The notes under the pieces are model-generated. The model was given only the letters and a program-made list of their open reading frames with translations. It was not told where the DNA came from and ran no database searches. Positions 19,109 through 27,637 of a DNA stretch of 64,000 bases are shown piece after piece. Within the stretch, counting starts at the first letter, position 1; each line of letters starts with the position of its first letter. This DNA comes from Parabacteroides merdae ATCC 43184 (lineage in GTDB: Bacteria > Bacteroidota > Bacteroidia > Bacteroidales > Tannerellaceae). The stretch is from assembly GCF_025151215.1 (NCBI RefSeq), contig NZ_CP102286.1:3906001-3970000 (forward strand), given 5' to 3'. Both the position numbers and the translations under genes were made by a program.

Positions 19109-21469
19109 TTAATTGATAAATACTCTGAATTTTGCAAAGAATGCGCGTCCGGGTTTTTGCAGTTTATAGTTGTCATAAGCTGTTTCGTCGAGGAAATTAG
19201 AACATTCCAGTGAGATGTTGTAGCTGTCGTGTTTCCATGAATAGGTGATATTGGCATTGCAGATATGCTGTGAGGGTATACGGGCTTTGGTATCGCGGTT
19301 GCCATAGGCTTCCCACGTTAGGAAATACCAATGTACCCACTGGAATGTACAGCCTAAACGTAGCTTGTTGTCATGTAGTAGGAGGTTGTGGAACGTATAA
19401 CTCGCCTCCGCGTTGCCGAATAGCCAGGGACGGTTGGGTACGTGGTTGTCGTATGTGGCGGATGGTTTGCCGTCTTCTTTGTATTTTTGTTGGTCACGGG
19501 CGTCTTGATAGCTGACGTTGGCCATGAGTTGTAATCGACCGTCCCAATCATAACGAATTTCCCCTTCTACGCCTTTGATATGGACGGCTGGATCATTGAC
19601 AAACTGCATCATACCCTCTTTTTCAATGACGGAGGTTTGAATATAATTGTCCACATAACGTAGGAATCCGTTTGCCTCGTAATAGATAGTATGTCTGCCG
19701 GCAGGATGCCATGTGCCGAACAAGGCGAGATTGACGTTGTTGCTTTTTTCTGGTTTCAGCGCTACATTTGCATAAATGGTGGTTCCGTTGCCTAACAATT
19801 CACGGGCGATGGGCAAGCGTACGCTGTGTTCATAAGAAACCTTTACCGCTAATGGGTCGAAGAACATATAGCGCAGTCCGGTACCATATCCAAAGTAATT
19901 TTTGGTAGTAGAACCTTGCACTTTGTCCGATCCCGTCACGGTGGACTGGTCGGTCTGCCGGATATTCGGGTGATTCACATAATCTTTGGCAAAGAATATA
20001 TTCTGCATTTTCCCATCAAAAAACGACTGGCTGTAGGTCAGTCCGATGATATGTTTGGTAACTGCATCGTTTGATGGTTCGAAGCTTTGGTCCAAATCAT
20101 CATAGCGATCATTTCCGGTCCGGTTCATATGATAATTCAGGTTAAGACCGTGATGTCCGTCCAGTTGGTAATCCAAATTGACACGCACGATAGTCAGAGG
20201 GCGTTTGTAATGACGTATAGAAGGTTCATTACCTCTGATTTCGTTGCGTTGACTCACGATATAGCCTCCATCCCAATAATATTTCCGATAAGCTGTATCG
20301 ATAGTAATGGAATGATCCCATGTATGTGACAAAGTTGCTTTCAATGTCATGCTTTCGGTCATGAAATTATATTTGTTATAACGAACCGATACGTTCCATG
20401 CATCCGAATTATGTTCAGCCATACCATAAACTTTGGTTTGTATGGATCCGGTCTGCAGTTCCTTGTCTGTTTTGGAGTAGGAAGCGGAAACGAAAAATTC
20501 GTCAGCCCAAAACTTACCTGTGATTCCAGCTTCTATCTGTGCCAATAGCGAAAAATAGCCGTCATGGAAACGTTTTGGGTTGCCGTAGATGAATTGATCA
20601 CCTGTCTCATTGCGCATCTGCACGTCTTTCATCCGGTAGTCGTTTTTCGAATAGCTGATACCGATGGCAGGACGCACGACCAATCCGGTGTGCCGTTCCA
20701 TAAACTGTGCGTTCAGGTTGGCACGATGTGTATGGAAGGAACCGATGCTATAAGAAGCGTCCATGAAACTTTTCTTTTCTGCCTGGGTGATAATGTTGAC
20801 AGCTCCGCCTAATGCATCCGTCCCCAATGAGGCTGGTACTACGCCTTTATAGATTTCCACTCGGTCAATCAGGTTGACGGGCAGATTGGCGAGCGTCACA
20901 TAGCTTCCTTTGCTATCCAAGGGAACACCGTCTATGAAATAGCGGACGGAATTACCTGACAGACCGTTGATCGAGAGGTCGAAATCGGAACCTACGCCTC
21001 CCTCTTCGCGTATTTTGACACCGCTTGTACGATTCACTAATTCATTCAGGCTATTAAGTGAATTAATGACAGGCTTAACGTCAAGAGCATTAACCGAAAG
21101 TGCGCTTTCTCTTACCTGTTGTGATTGTGTTTTCCCATACACCTCCACTGGACTTATGCTTACGGAACTTTCTTCCAGTTTGAAGTCGAGGGTTTTGTCG
21201 TGATGAAGGTCGAGTGAGGTTTTGATCGTTTGGTATCCTAAGGAGGAGACGACGAATGTGTGTTTGCCAGGGGATACTTGTAGGGAATAAAGCCCACTGT
21301 CATCTGTATAAGTGCCGGAGACCGTGTTTTCGACGGCGATCGTTACCAACGACAGGGGCGTACCTTGTTGATCGGTGACTTTCCCGGAGAGCGTAATTTT
21401 GTTTTGTGCCGTCAGACTTAGTTGCGACAGGCAGACAAGCAAAAGGAATACATGTACAAAGACTTTCAT
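19109..21469 (-). CDS. TonB-dependent outer-membrane receptor under B12 riboswitch (BtuB-like)
   Basis: 786 aa. A signal peptide (MKVFVHVFLLLVCLSQLSL) is followed by a carboxypeptidase-D regulatory-like domain (ITLSGKVTDQQGTPLSLVTI), a plug (about 135-245, with NGLSGNSVRYFIDGVPL) and a 22-strand-type barrel ending in aromatic-rich FRVFIN. It imports a ligand across the outer membrane using TonB energy. The reading frame stays open through the riboswitch to 22246, but the codons upstream of 21469 are riboswitch sequence, not protein. ATG 21469 has AAGGA five bases upstream; ATG 21493 is the alternative. The riboswitch makes a corrinoid the most likely cargo. The downstream partner is the DUF4374 lipoprotein rather than BtuG. 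Confidence 0.85.
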   Translation of the reverse strand: MKVFVHVFLLLVCLSQLSLTAQNKITLSGKVTDQQGTPLSLVTIAVENTVSGTYTDDSGLYSLQVSPGKHTFVVSSLGYQTIKTSLDLHHDKTLDFKLEESSVSISPVEVYGKTQSQQVRESALSVNALDVKPVINSLNSLNELVNRTSGVKIREEGGVGSDFDLSINGLSGNSVRYFIDGVPLDSKGSYVTLANLPVNLIDRVEIYKGVVPASLGTDALGGAVNIITQAEKKSFMDASYSIGSFHTHRANLNAQFMERHTGLVVRPAIGISYSKNDYRMKDVQMRNETGDQFIYGNPKRFHDGYFSLLAQIEAGITGKFWADEFFVSASYSKTDKELQTGSIQTKVYGMAEHNSDAWNVSVRYNKYNFMTESMTLKATLSHTWDHSITIDTAYRKYYWDGGYIVSQRNEIRGNEPSIRHYKRPLTIVRVNLDYQLDGHHGLNLNYHMNRTGNDRYDDLDQSFEPSNDAVTKHIIGLTYSQSFFDGKMQNIFFAKDYVNHPNIRQTDQSTVTGSDKVQGSTTKNYFGYGTGLRYMFFDPLAVKVSYEHSVRLPIARELLGNGTTIYANVALKPEKSNNVNLALFGTWHPAGRHTIYYEANGFLRYVDNYIQTSVIEKEGMMQFVNDPAVHIKGVEGEIRYDWDGRLQLMANVSYQDARDQQKYKEDGKPSATYDNHVPNRPWLFGNAEASYTFHNLLLHDNKLRLGCTFQWVHWYFLTWEAYGNRDTKARIPSQHICNANITYSWKHDSYNISLECSNFLDETAYDNYKLQKPGRAFFAKFRVFIN

Positions 21470-21613
21470 TTTAATCCTTGATATAGTGTTCATGACTTGC
21501 TTAAGGGAATACACACAAGGAGAAATGATATCTTTATGTAAGGGGATAAAGAATGACTTGACTCGATGTTTTGTAGCTTTATTTCCCGAAAGCTTTAAAA
21601 CTATGTTTGTTTT

Positions 21614-21795
21614 GGCAGGTCTTCTGACTTGTTCCGTCTTTGAATGCCTTCCCATCCGGTGACGGACAGTGGCTTGTAGCGTATTCAAAGATTTGGAGAG
21701 GAACTTACAGCAGCGGGTCTGTTCAGGATTCGCACCTGATTCCCTTTTCATCACGCCTCCCGTAGCGGTTGGGAGCCGTGAAACCAAAACTGTGG
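21614..21795 (-). ncRNA. Cobalamin riboswitch (receptor/DUF4374 operon)
   Basis: On the minus strand, in order: AAAGGGAATCAGGTGCGAAT, CAGACCCGCTGCTGT, GCCACTG, GGGAAGGC and the B12 box AGTCAGAAGACCTGCC. All are conserved blocks of the cobalamin riboswitch. It ends about 145 nt upstream of the receptor ATG. Binding of adenosyl- or related cobalamin is expected to lower expression. Confidence 0.93.
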
Positions 21796-21803
21796 CAAAG
21801 GTA
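21796..21803 (-). promoter_or_regulatory. -7 box for riboswitch transcript
   Basis: On the minus strand TACCTTTG fits TAnnTTTG just before the riboswitch begins. Confidence 0.55.
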
Positions 21804-21923
21804 TGAAAAAAGTCTGTCTGTACAAAAAACGGATTAAAAAACAAATTCATTATTTTTGGCGCCGGATTCGTTAGACTCCGTGAAAGAATAACAGAATGTG
21901 GAACGATTAAAAATGAAGTGACT

Positions 21924-22301
21924 ATGTTGGAAAAAGGATTGAAACATATCAGCCGGACTGTCGTGCAGCCGGATAATTTTGCATTGACGATGGGATCGGG
22001 AGATTTGCCTGTATTGGCAACGCCGGCTTTGGTAGCATTGATGGAAAATGCGGCAATGTTGGCCGTAGCGGCTGAACTCCCCGAAGGGGCGACTACTGTC
22101 GGTGCTAAAATGGACATGACACATGTTCGTCCTTCCGGTGAAGGTGAGGAAGTGCATGCGGAAGCGACGCTGGTTGAGGTGGAAGGGCGAAAGTTGACCT
22201 TCTCGTTGGTTGCCAGGGATTCGGCAGATGTGATCGGCGAAGGCACGCATATCCGCTATATTGTCGACAGAGCGAAATTTTTGTTGAAACTGAAAGGCTA
22301 A
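21924..22301 (+). CDS. Hotdog-fold thioesterase (FlK-like)
   Basis: 125 aa from the ATG at 21924; a GTG at 21918 would add two residues. Single-domain hotdog protein with LATPALVALMENAAM, the signature of the fluoroacetyl-CoA-thioesterase-like family, followed by GAKMDMTHVRPSGEGEEV, which carries the family histidine. It probably hydrolyses a small acyl-CoA in the cytosol. It is divergent from the B12-regulated receptor and has no obvious functional partner; the substrate is unknown. The length is normal for the family. Confidence 0.78.
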   Translation: MLEKGLKHISRTVVQPDNFALTMGSGDLPVLATPALVALMENAAMLAVAAELPEGATTVGAKMDMTHVRPSGEGEEVHAEATLVEVEGRKLTFSLVARDSADVIGEGTHIRYIVDRAKFLLKLKG

Positions 22302-22339
22302 CCATCACTTCGATTGCTGCGAGAAAAGGAATATGAAGT

Positions 22340-22355
22340 TACCTATTTGTAGGTA
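22340..22355. promoter_or_regulatory. Palindromic site TACCT-N6-AGGTA (copy 2)
   Basis: Perfect TACCT/AGGTA arms around ATTTGT, 56 bp upstream of the -7 box at 22411. Matches copy 1 at 17353 except for one core base. Confidence 0.45.
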
Positions 22356-22410
22356 TTTACGGCCTGCTGAATAGTTATTTATGGTGATTTTATATTTCTT
22401 TTCCACCTTC

Positions 22411-22520
22411 TATCTTTGCCTCAATTTAAAATAATCAGATATAATCATAATTGCTAATTTGCATAGACAACGAAACTAAAATCGAAGAAGGCTTCTCGTG
22501 AGAGAGGCCTTTTTTATTTG
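22411..22520 (+). ncRNA. Candidate small intergenic RNA
   Basis: TATCTTTG (22411-22418) fits TAnnTTTG. About 70 nt further is a strong intrinsic terminator: AGGCTTCTC (22489-22497) pairs with GAGAGGCCT (22502-22510), followed by TTTTTATTT. No ORF of useful length lies between. This gives a predicted untranslated RNA of about 95 nt starting near 22425. The palindrome at 22340 could control it. Predicted from sequence pattern only. Confidence 0.4.
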
Positions 22521-22552
22521 AATGTATTCTACCGATAACTCGATCCTGAAAA

Positions 22553-22600
22553 TGACTATATGTAGGTAGTATGGAGGTCTGTTTTACCTGTAAATAGGGA
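22553..22600. promoter_or_regulatory. Two palindromic sites (copies 3 and 4)
   Basis: TGACT-ATATGT-AGGTA (22553-22568) and TACCT-GTAAAT-AGGGA (22585-22600). Each differs slightly from TACCT-N6-AGGTA, and they start 32 bp apart (about three helical turns). They lie just upstream of a -7-like TAAATTTG at 22615-22622 and the His-rich protein gene at 22669. Confidence 0.42.
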
Positions 22601-22668
22601 TTGGATATTATCGTTAAATTTGCGAACTTTGTCACCTAAATGGCTGTTATGTCTATAGTTCTCGATAA

Positions 22669-23031
22669 ATGGAAGGATTAAGGAAATATTTAAGGATTGC
22701 GCTCCCATTACTTTTCATATCGTATTTGGGATGCCTGATAGCTTTTACCCACGTTCATATAGTGAACGGGGTGACGATCGTCCACTCCCATCCCTATCAG
22801 AAAAATGACGACGGGACTCCCAAGAAAGAACATAACTACGCCGAGTTTCAGTTGCTGCACCAACTTTCGACTATTCAAATCAGCGGTGCTGCTTTTGCAC
22901 AAGTGCTGATTGCTGCGTTTCTTGCAACATTTTGTGTTTTATCCACCTGTCCGGTTTATCCGGATCACCTTCGTCCCGTCCTGGGGAAGGTTTCGCTTCG
23001 TGCGCCACCATTTGTCTTTTTTAATAATTAA
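22669..23031 (+). CDS. Small His-rich membrane protein, unknown function
   Basis: 120 aa. Hydrophobic segments lie at about residues 9-26 and 75-95. Between them is a short loop with HVHIVNGVTIVHSHPY, four histidines in 16 residues, followed by a charged stretch KKEHNYAEFQ. I do not recognise a named family, but a histidine-rich loop next to a TonB-dependent receptor suggests metal sensing or handling. The receptor at 23211 follows after 179 bp with no clear terminator, so an operon is likely. Two palindromic sites precede it. Function is unassigned. Confidence 0.65.
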   Translation: MEGLRKYLRIALPLLFISYLGCLIAFTHVHIVNGVTIVHSHPYQKNDDGTPKKEHNYAEFQLLHQLSTIQISGAAFAQVLIAAFLATFCVLSTCPVYPDHLRPVLGKVSLRAPPFVFFNN

Positions 23032-23210
23032 TGACGGTATGTCAAAAATCTACTTGTCCCTGCATCTTGCGGCGAGACCGTAAAAGAACATGCCTTATCA
23101 ACCAGATGTTTTTATGGCCGGCTTTTATGTGATCTCGCGTCTAACGTGGGAACAAGGCAGTTCTGTATACCTACCACTTCCTATATTATTAATTTTTAAA
23201 AGACATCTCA

Positions 23211-25646
23211 ATGAACAAAATTTATATACTTTTCCTATGCCTTTGCTATGCCGTTTCGGCAATAATGGCAAACACCTATAAAAATGATAAAGAAGTGACG
23301 AGCCCTACGGATGCCAATATTTTTGGGCATGTCGTGGATAAGGCGACCGGTGAACATTTGCCGGGAATAACGATCATCCTGAAAGGAACGACGATCGGTT
23401 CCGTGACCGATGACTCCGGGCATTATATGTTAAAAAATCTCCCCGAAGGAGAGTTTACGATCGAAGTCTCTTTTGTCGGCTTCAAGACAGTTACGAAAAA
23501 AGTAACGACCGGAAAAGGAAAGACGCAGGAACTGAATTTCGAGCTTGAAGAAGATTTGATATCGCTCGAAGGAGTGGTCGTCTCTGCCAACCGCAACGAG
23601 ACGAAACGCCGTCTGGCGCCTACCCTGGTGAAGGTACTCAGCCCGACCGTGTTCGAAAAGACCAACTCCACGACATTAGCACAAGGGCTGGTTTTCCAAC
23701 CGGGCGTCCGGGTCGAAAACGATTGCCAGAACTGTGGTTACTCGCAAGTCCGCATCAACGGTATGGAAGGAAAATATACACAGATATTGATTGATTCCCG
23801 TCCTATCTTCTCCGCATTGGCTGGCGTGTACGGATTGGAACAAATTCCGGCCAATATGATCGAACGGGTCGAAGTGATACGGGGCGGAGGATCTGCTTTG
23901 TTCGGTTCGTCGGCTATCGCCGGAACAATCAATATCATAACGAAAGAGCCCATTCGCAATTCCGGTTCCTTTGGACATACGATCTCTAATCTGGACGGAT
24001 CTGGAGCGTATGATAACAATACGACCCTCAACCTCTCGTGGGTATCTTCTGACAATAAGATGGGAGCTTATATCTATGGGCAAAACCGCTATCGTTCGGC
24101 CTGGGATTCGAATGGAGACGGCTTTTCAGAGCTTCCAAAGCTGAAAAATCAGACGATTGGTTTCAACGGCTTCTATAAGACCAGTGCCTACTCCAAATTG
24201 AATATTGAATACCATCATATGGAAGAATATCGTAGAGGCGGTAGTGGAATGAAACTTCCGCCGCATATCGCCGAAGACCCCGAGCTCAACGGAACAGGTG
24301 AGGCCGGGCTTGTCGAACAGTTACAACATTCGATTAATACGGGAAGCCTGAAGTTTAATCTTTTCACTCCGAACCAGAAACATAACCTCAGCTTCTATGC
24401 GTCCGGACAGCATATCCACCGTGACAGTTATTACAGCGCATATGGCCGGACGACGGATTTCACAGGAGTGACGGGAGCGCAGTATATCTACAGTTTTGAC
24501 AAATGCCTCTTCATGCCTGCCGATCTGACGGGAGGTATCGAGTTCAGTCACGACGATCTGGACGATCGTGCCACCGACAAGCAGAAGTACCGGGAAGCGG
24601 CCCTGGCGGAAGATCCGACGGCTACCGGACAGCATTTGCAGGAACTGATCGAAAAATATACGCCGGCATCCTTGCATCAGATCATAAACGTATGGAGTGC
24701 CTATGCACAGAACGAGTGGAAAAATGATAAATGGAGCTTCCTTATCGGTGGGCGTGTCGATAAAAACAGCATTATGGATAAGGCTGTTTTCAGTCCACGT
24801 GCCAATGTGCGCTATAATCCGACAGCCGACGTCAATCTCCGGTTGAGCTATGCCGAAGGTTTCCGTGCCCCGCAGGCCTTTGACGAAGATTTGCATATCA
24901 GTAATGTCGGAGGTGCGCGCGTCTCGATCGTGCGGGATCCGAATCTGAAGGAAGAGCGTTCGCGGAGCGTGAACGGGTCTGTCGACTGGTATCATTATTT
25001 TGGAGATTTCCAGGTGAATATGTTACTGGAAGGATTCTATACGAAATTGAGTGACCCGTTTGTCTTGTCAGCCCCTGTAGAATCGGAAAATGGTTCGCTG
25101 GTGCAGACTCGCAGCAACGGTTCGGGGGCAAAGGTGTACGGTTCTACGCTGGAGGGAAAAATTGTCTGGAGGAATAAAGTACAGATACAGGCAGGTATAA
25201 CGGTACAACGGAGTTTATATGACGAACCAGAGGAATGGAGCGCGGATAAGGAACATTTGACGGATGCGGAGCGGTATAGCGATAAAATTTTGCGTACTCC
25301 GAATCTGTACGGTTATTTCACTGCATCCTATACACCGGTAAAACCGTTTACAATAGCGTTTAACGGTAATTATACCGGGCGAATGTATGTACCTCATCTG
25401 ATGTCTGAAGTGAATGGGACGGCGGATGTTTTGGTGAAGAGTCCGGATTTCTTTGAATTGGGAGTCAAGTTGAGCTATGATTTCAGGTTGACGACAGCCA
25501 TGACTTTGCAACTTAATCTGGGTATCCAGAACCTGTTCGATTCCTATCAGAATGACTTCGACAAAGGGGCAACCCGTGACTCCGGCTATATTTACGGTCC
25601 GGGAACTCCCCGCACCTATTATGCGGGGGCAAAGTTCAGTTTTTGA
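23211..25646 (+). CDS. TonB-dependent receptor, probable metal or metal-complex uptake
   Basis: 811 aa. A signal peptide (about 1-20) precedes a carboxypeptidase-D regulatory-like domain (about 38-118, IFGHVVDKATGEHLPGITI). The plug (about 130-245) carries VENDCQNCGYSQVRINGMEG and ends in VEVIRGGGSALFGSSAIAGT. The barrel ends in FSF. The CQNC pair in the plug could bind metal or form a disulfide; this subtype often sits in zinc, copper or iron loci. The His-rich protein upstream fits that reading. It lacks the SusC-type STN domain and has no SusD partner. The metal assignment is inference from motifs and context. Confidence 0.8.
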   Translation: MNKIYILFLCLCYAVSAIMANTYKNDKEVTSPTDANIFGHVVDKATGEHLPGITIILKGTTIGSVTDDSGHYMLKNLPEGEFTIEVSFVGFKTVTKKVTTGKGKTQELNFELEEDLISLEGVVVSANRNETKRRLAPTLVKVLSPTVFEKTNSTTLAQGLVFQPGVRVENDCQNCGYSQVRINGMEGKYTQILIDSRPIFSALAGVYGLEQIPANMIERVEVIRGGGSALFGSSAIAGTINIITKEPIRNSGSFGHTISNLDGSGAYDNNTTLNLSWVSSDNKMGAYIYGQNRYRSAWDSNGDGFSELPKLKNQTIGFNGFYKTSAYSKLNIEYHHMEEYRRGGSGMKLPPHIAEDPELNGTGEAGLVEQLQHSINTGSLKFNLFTPNQKHNLSFYASGQHIHRDSYYSAYGRTTDFTGVTGAQYIYSFDKCLFMPADLTGGIEFSHDDLDDRATDKQKYREAALAEDPTATGQHLQELIEKYTPASLHQIINVWSAYAQNEWKNDKWSFLIGGRVDKNSIMDKAVFSPRANVRYNPTADVNLRLSYAEGFRAPQAFDEDLHISNVGGARVSIVRDPNLKEERSRSVNGSVDWYHYFGDFQVNMLLEGFYTKLSDPFVLSAPVESENGSLVQTRSNGSGAKVYGSTLEGKIVWRNKVQIQAGITVQRSLYDEPEEWSADKEHLTDAERYSDKILRTPNLYGYFTASYTPVKPFTIAFNGNYTGRMYVPHLMSEVNGTADVLVKSPDFFELGVKLSYDFRLTTAMTLQLNLGIQNLFDSYQNDFDKGATRDSGYIYGPGTPRTYYAGAKFSF

Positions 25647-25655
25647 TTTTCCTTT

Positions 25656-25715
25656 ATGGACGCCTGTTCGTTATTTCATTTCCTTCTTATTTAAACTTTC
25701 GATTCAGGCGTCCAT
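25656..25715. repeat. Long-loop inverted repeat after the receptor gene
   Basis: ATGGACGCCTG (25656-25666) and its exact reverse complement CAGGCGTCCAT (25705-25715) enclose a 38-nt T-rich loop, 9 bp after the receptor stop. It could terminate transcription, but the loop is unusually long and no T-run follows. Confidence 0.5.
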
Positions 25716-25872
25716 ACGCGGGTTCTTTATGTTGTTGTAGATTGTAAAAGAATAGACGAAATTTTGGGAGAACTATGTCAAGATAAAAGAAAAATTGATC
25801 GTTAACAGTGTTTAACGAATAAGATGGGGTCATTTGGGGCGTTCTTTTGTCTTTTGGTAAAACAAACTCAAA

Positions 25873-26303
25873 GTGGAAGAACTGCGACATAGAAAAAATA
25901 TAGACCAATTGTTACATGACAAATCTTTTATTCTTTGGTGTCTGTTTCCTACAGAGGAATCGGATAAACAATGGAAGGAGAATTATTTGTCACTTTATCC
26001 TGAAGAAGCGGAGACTTTGATGTTGGCTAGAGAGAAGGTTTGCCGACTTAAATTCAACCACGTACGACTTGCCTTTGCGGAAAAGACTGCATTGAAAAAA
26101 AGAATTCTGGATAATTACGAGAAACACCGTAAGCCTAAATATATTAGGTTGAGTTGGCTGTTTGCGGCTGCTTGCTTGTTGATATTCTGTTTTTTGGGAT
26201 CTTTATACTTGCAGTATCAAGAAGTGTCGAATGTGGAATTGAGCACTTCGGTCTTAGCTGATGTCAAAGTGGATCCGGAACAAAAAGAAGTTGAACTTCA
26301 TTT
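25873..26303 (+). pseudogene. fecR anti-sigma factor, 5' part (split by IS)
   Basis: GTG start at 25873. The first 144 codons of a FecR-type anti-sigma regulator: a cytoplasmic sigma-binding segment (about 1-95) and one membrane span (SWLFAAACLLIFCFLGSLYL, about 98-117), then the start of the periplasmic part up to VELHF. An IS4-family element is inserted here; translation continues only 13 codons into the IS to a stop at 26341-26343. Deleting the IS and one copy of the 9-bp duplication rejoins this frame exactly to the 3' part at 27638. The truncated product keeps the sigma-binding domain and membrane anchor but lacks the sensor domain. Confidence 0.85.
26295..26303. repeat. Target-site duplication, left copy
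   Basis: ACTTCATTT directly before the IS left end; identical to 27629-27637. Confidence 0.85.
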
Positions 26304-27628
26304 CACTAGTGTCCCGTTAAAATCGGGACGAGTTATTAATTAATCAAATAATCCCGGAATAAGGGGATTAAATTGTTCTTTGACATCATTGAAATTAGTC
26401 TTATTAAACAGCTCTTGTAAATGCGTTTTATCTGTTAATGAGATGCTAAGAATCTGCAAGACCTCATAAGTTGAACGATTCAGTTGCATATCATATTGTA
26501 CAATAGCTACTAAACAATAGGTGATGATAGCAACACTAATCTGTATTCGAACCGCATTCTCGGTAGTACCCCAGAACCTTTTTATCTTAAGGTGTTGTTT
26601 CAGCCATTTGAAGAAAAGTTCCACGAACCATCTTTTCTTATAAAGATTGGCAACATCAAGTGCAGATATGTGTTTGGCATTCGTCAGGAATGTGAATTCA
26701 CGATCATCCTCTTCATCATAGAAACGGATGACTCTGAATGATTCAGGATACTTCTTTTCAGAAGTGTACCCTATCAGTTTCACTTCCGCATCTGAAAGGA
26801 TATTCTTCGGCATTCTACGCTTCCATTTACAGAACTTGCATTTCAGATTAGACTTCGCTCTGACTACAAAGAAAGAACCTGTAAGATGAATCCGATAAAG
26901 TTCTTTAAACGAGTCATACGCTCTGTCAAATATATAATAAGCATTTGGCTCATAATTAATTGCGGACATTTCTGTTGAATCATGCCTGGATGCTGTAGTT
27001 ACTGTATAAAAGGCTGGAAGTTGTGCTTCTATGTCATAAAGGACATGAGCCTTAACTCCACCTTTTTTCTTACGGAACTTCGCCCAAGGGAATATAGCCA
27101 AACATAAAGGAATCGTAGTGGAATCAAACGCATACTTCCTTCCTGGAATATCCAAGATGTGAGTCGATCGTTTTTCACATGCTTCCTTCATCATATAGAA
27201 AGCAAAATCTTCGAAGATTCTGTAATCCCGATTCTGATTGGCAGATGCAAGCGTAGTTTTGGCAATGGGCTCACGACCCAATCCCAAATGATAACGCTTT
27301 CCTTGATGTGCTTCCAAAGCTACAATCAAGTCACGAAGACTTTCACGATTACTGAGTTGACCGAACATCATTGCAAGTAACTGACTCCAGCAAGTGAAAT
27401 GTTTCACATAACGATTGCCATCATACTTGTCTACAAGTCTTCTGAACTTATCATTGTTCAAGAATTCTACTAACTGAGCGAAAACATATTTATCTTGGTT
27501 CATTTGAGGTCACCTTAATTGACCTCAAAGGTATGATTTCAAATCGTCGCGCCTAAAAAGTAGTATCTAATAGACTATATTTCAATTATTTCAAAGAACT
27601 ATTTATCCACTTTTACGGGACAGTAATG
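26304..27628 (-). mobile_element. IS4-family insertion sequence, complete, 1325 bp
   Basis: Bounded by identical 9-bp duplications. The terminal inverted repeats are about 18 bp and imperfect: the left end reads CACTAGTGTCCCGTTAAA, and the right end on the minus strand reads CATTACTGTCCCGTAAAA. It carries one transposase gene that fills most of the element. The transposase is intact and the target duplication is perfect, so the insertion looks recent. The element name cannot be assigned without a database. Confidence 0.9.
26340..27503 (-). CDS. IS4-family transposase
   Basis: 387 aa DDE transposase. The first catalytic aspartate is in YAFDSTTIPLC, the second in FDRAYDSF, and the glutamate lies in the IS4 signature YKKRWFVELFFKWLK (Y-2-R-3-E-6-K, all positions present). 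The N-terminal domain resembles DUF4372, common in this IS4 subgroup. The ORF is full length with no frameshift, and the start ATG lies 125 bp inside the right end. It is transcribed against the interrupted fecR gene. Confidence 0.92.
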   Translation of the reverse strand: MNQDKYVFAQLVEFLNNDKFRRLVDKYDGNRYVKHFTCWSQLLAMMFGQLSNRESLRDLIVALEAHQGKRYHLGLGREPIAKTTLASANQNRDYRIFEDFAFYMMKEACEKRSTHILDIPGRKYAFDSTTIPLCLAIFPWAKFRKKKGGVKAHVLYDIEAQLPAFYTVTTASRHDSTEMSAINYEPNAYYIFDRAYDSFKELYRIHLTGSFFVVRAKSNLKCKFCKWKRRMPKNILSDAEVKLIGYTSEKKYPESFRVIRFYDEEDDREFTFLTNAKHISALDVANLYKKRWFVELFFKWLKQHLKIKRFWGTTENAVRIQISVAIITYCLVAIVQYDMQLNRSTYEVLQILSISLTDKTHLQELFNKTNFNDVKEQFNPLIPGLFD

Positions 27629-27637
27629 ACTTCATTT
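27629..27637. repeat. Target-site duplication, right copy
   Basis: ACTTCATTT directly after the IS right end; identical to 26295-26303. Confidence 0.85.

Noticed and set aside
21834..22250. Minus-strand ORF and the 5' extension of the receptor ORF to 22246
   Set aside because: They run antisense through the thioesterase gene and, for the receptor, through the riboswitch; the conserved signal peptide starts at 21469.
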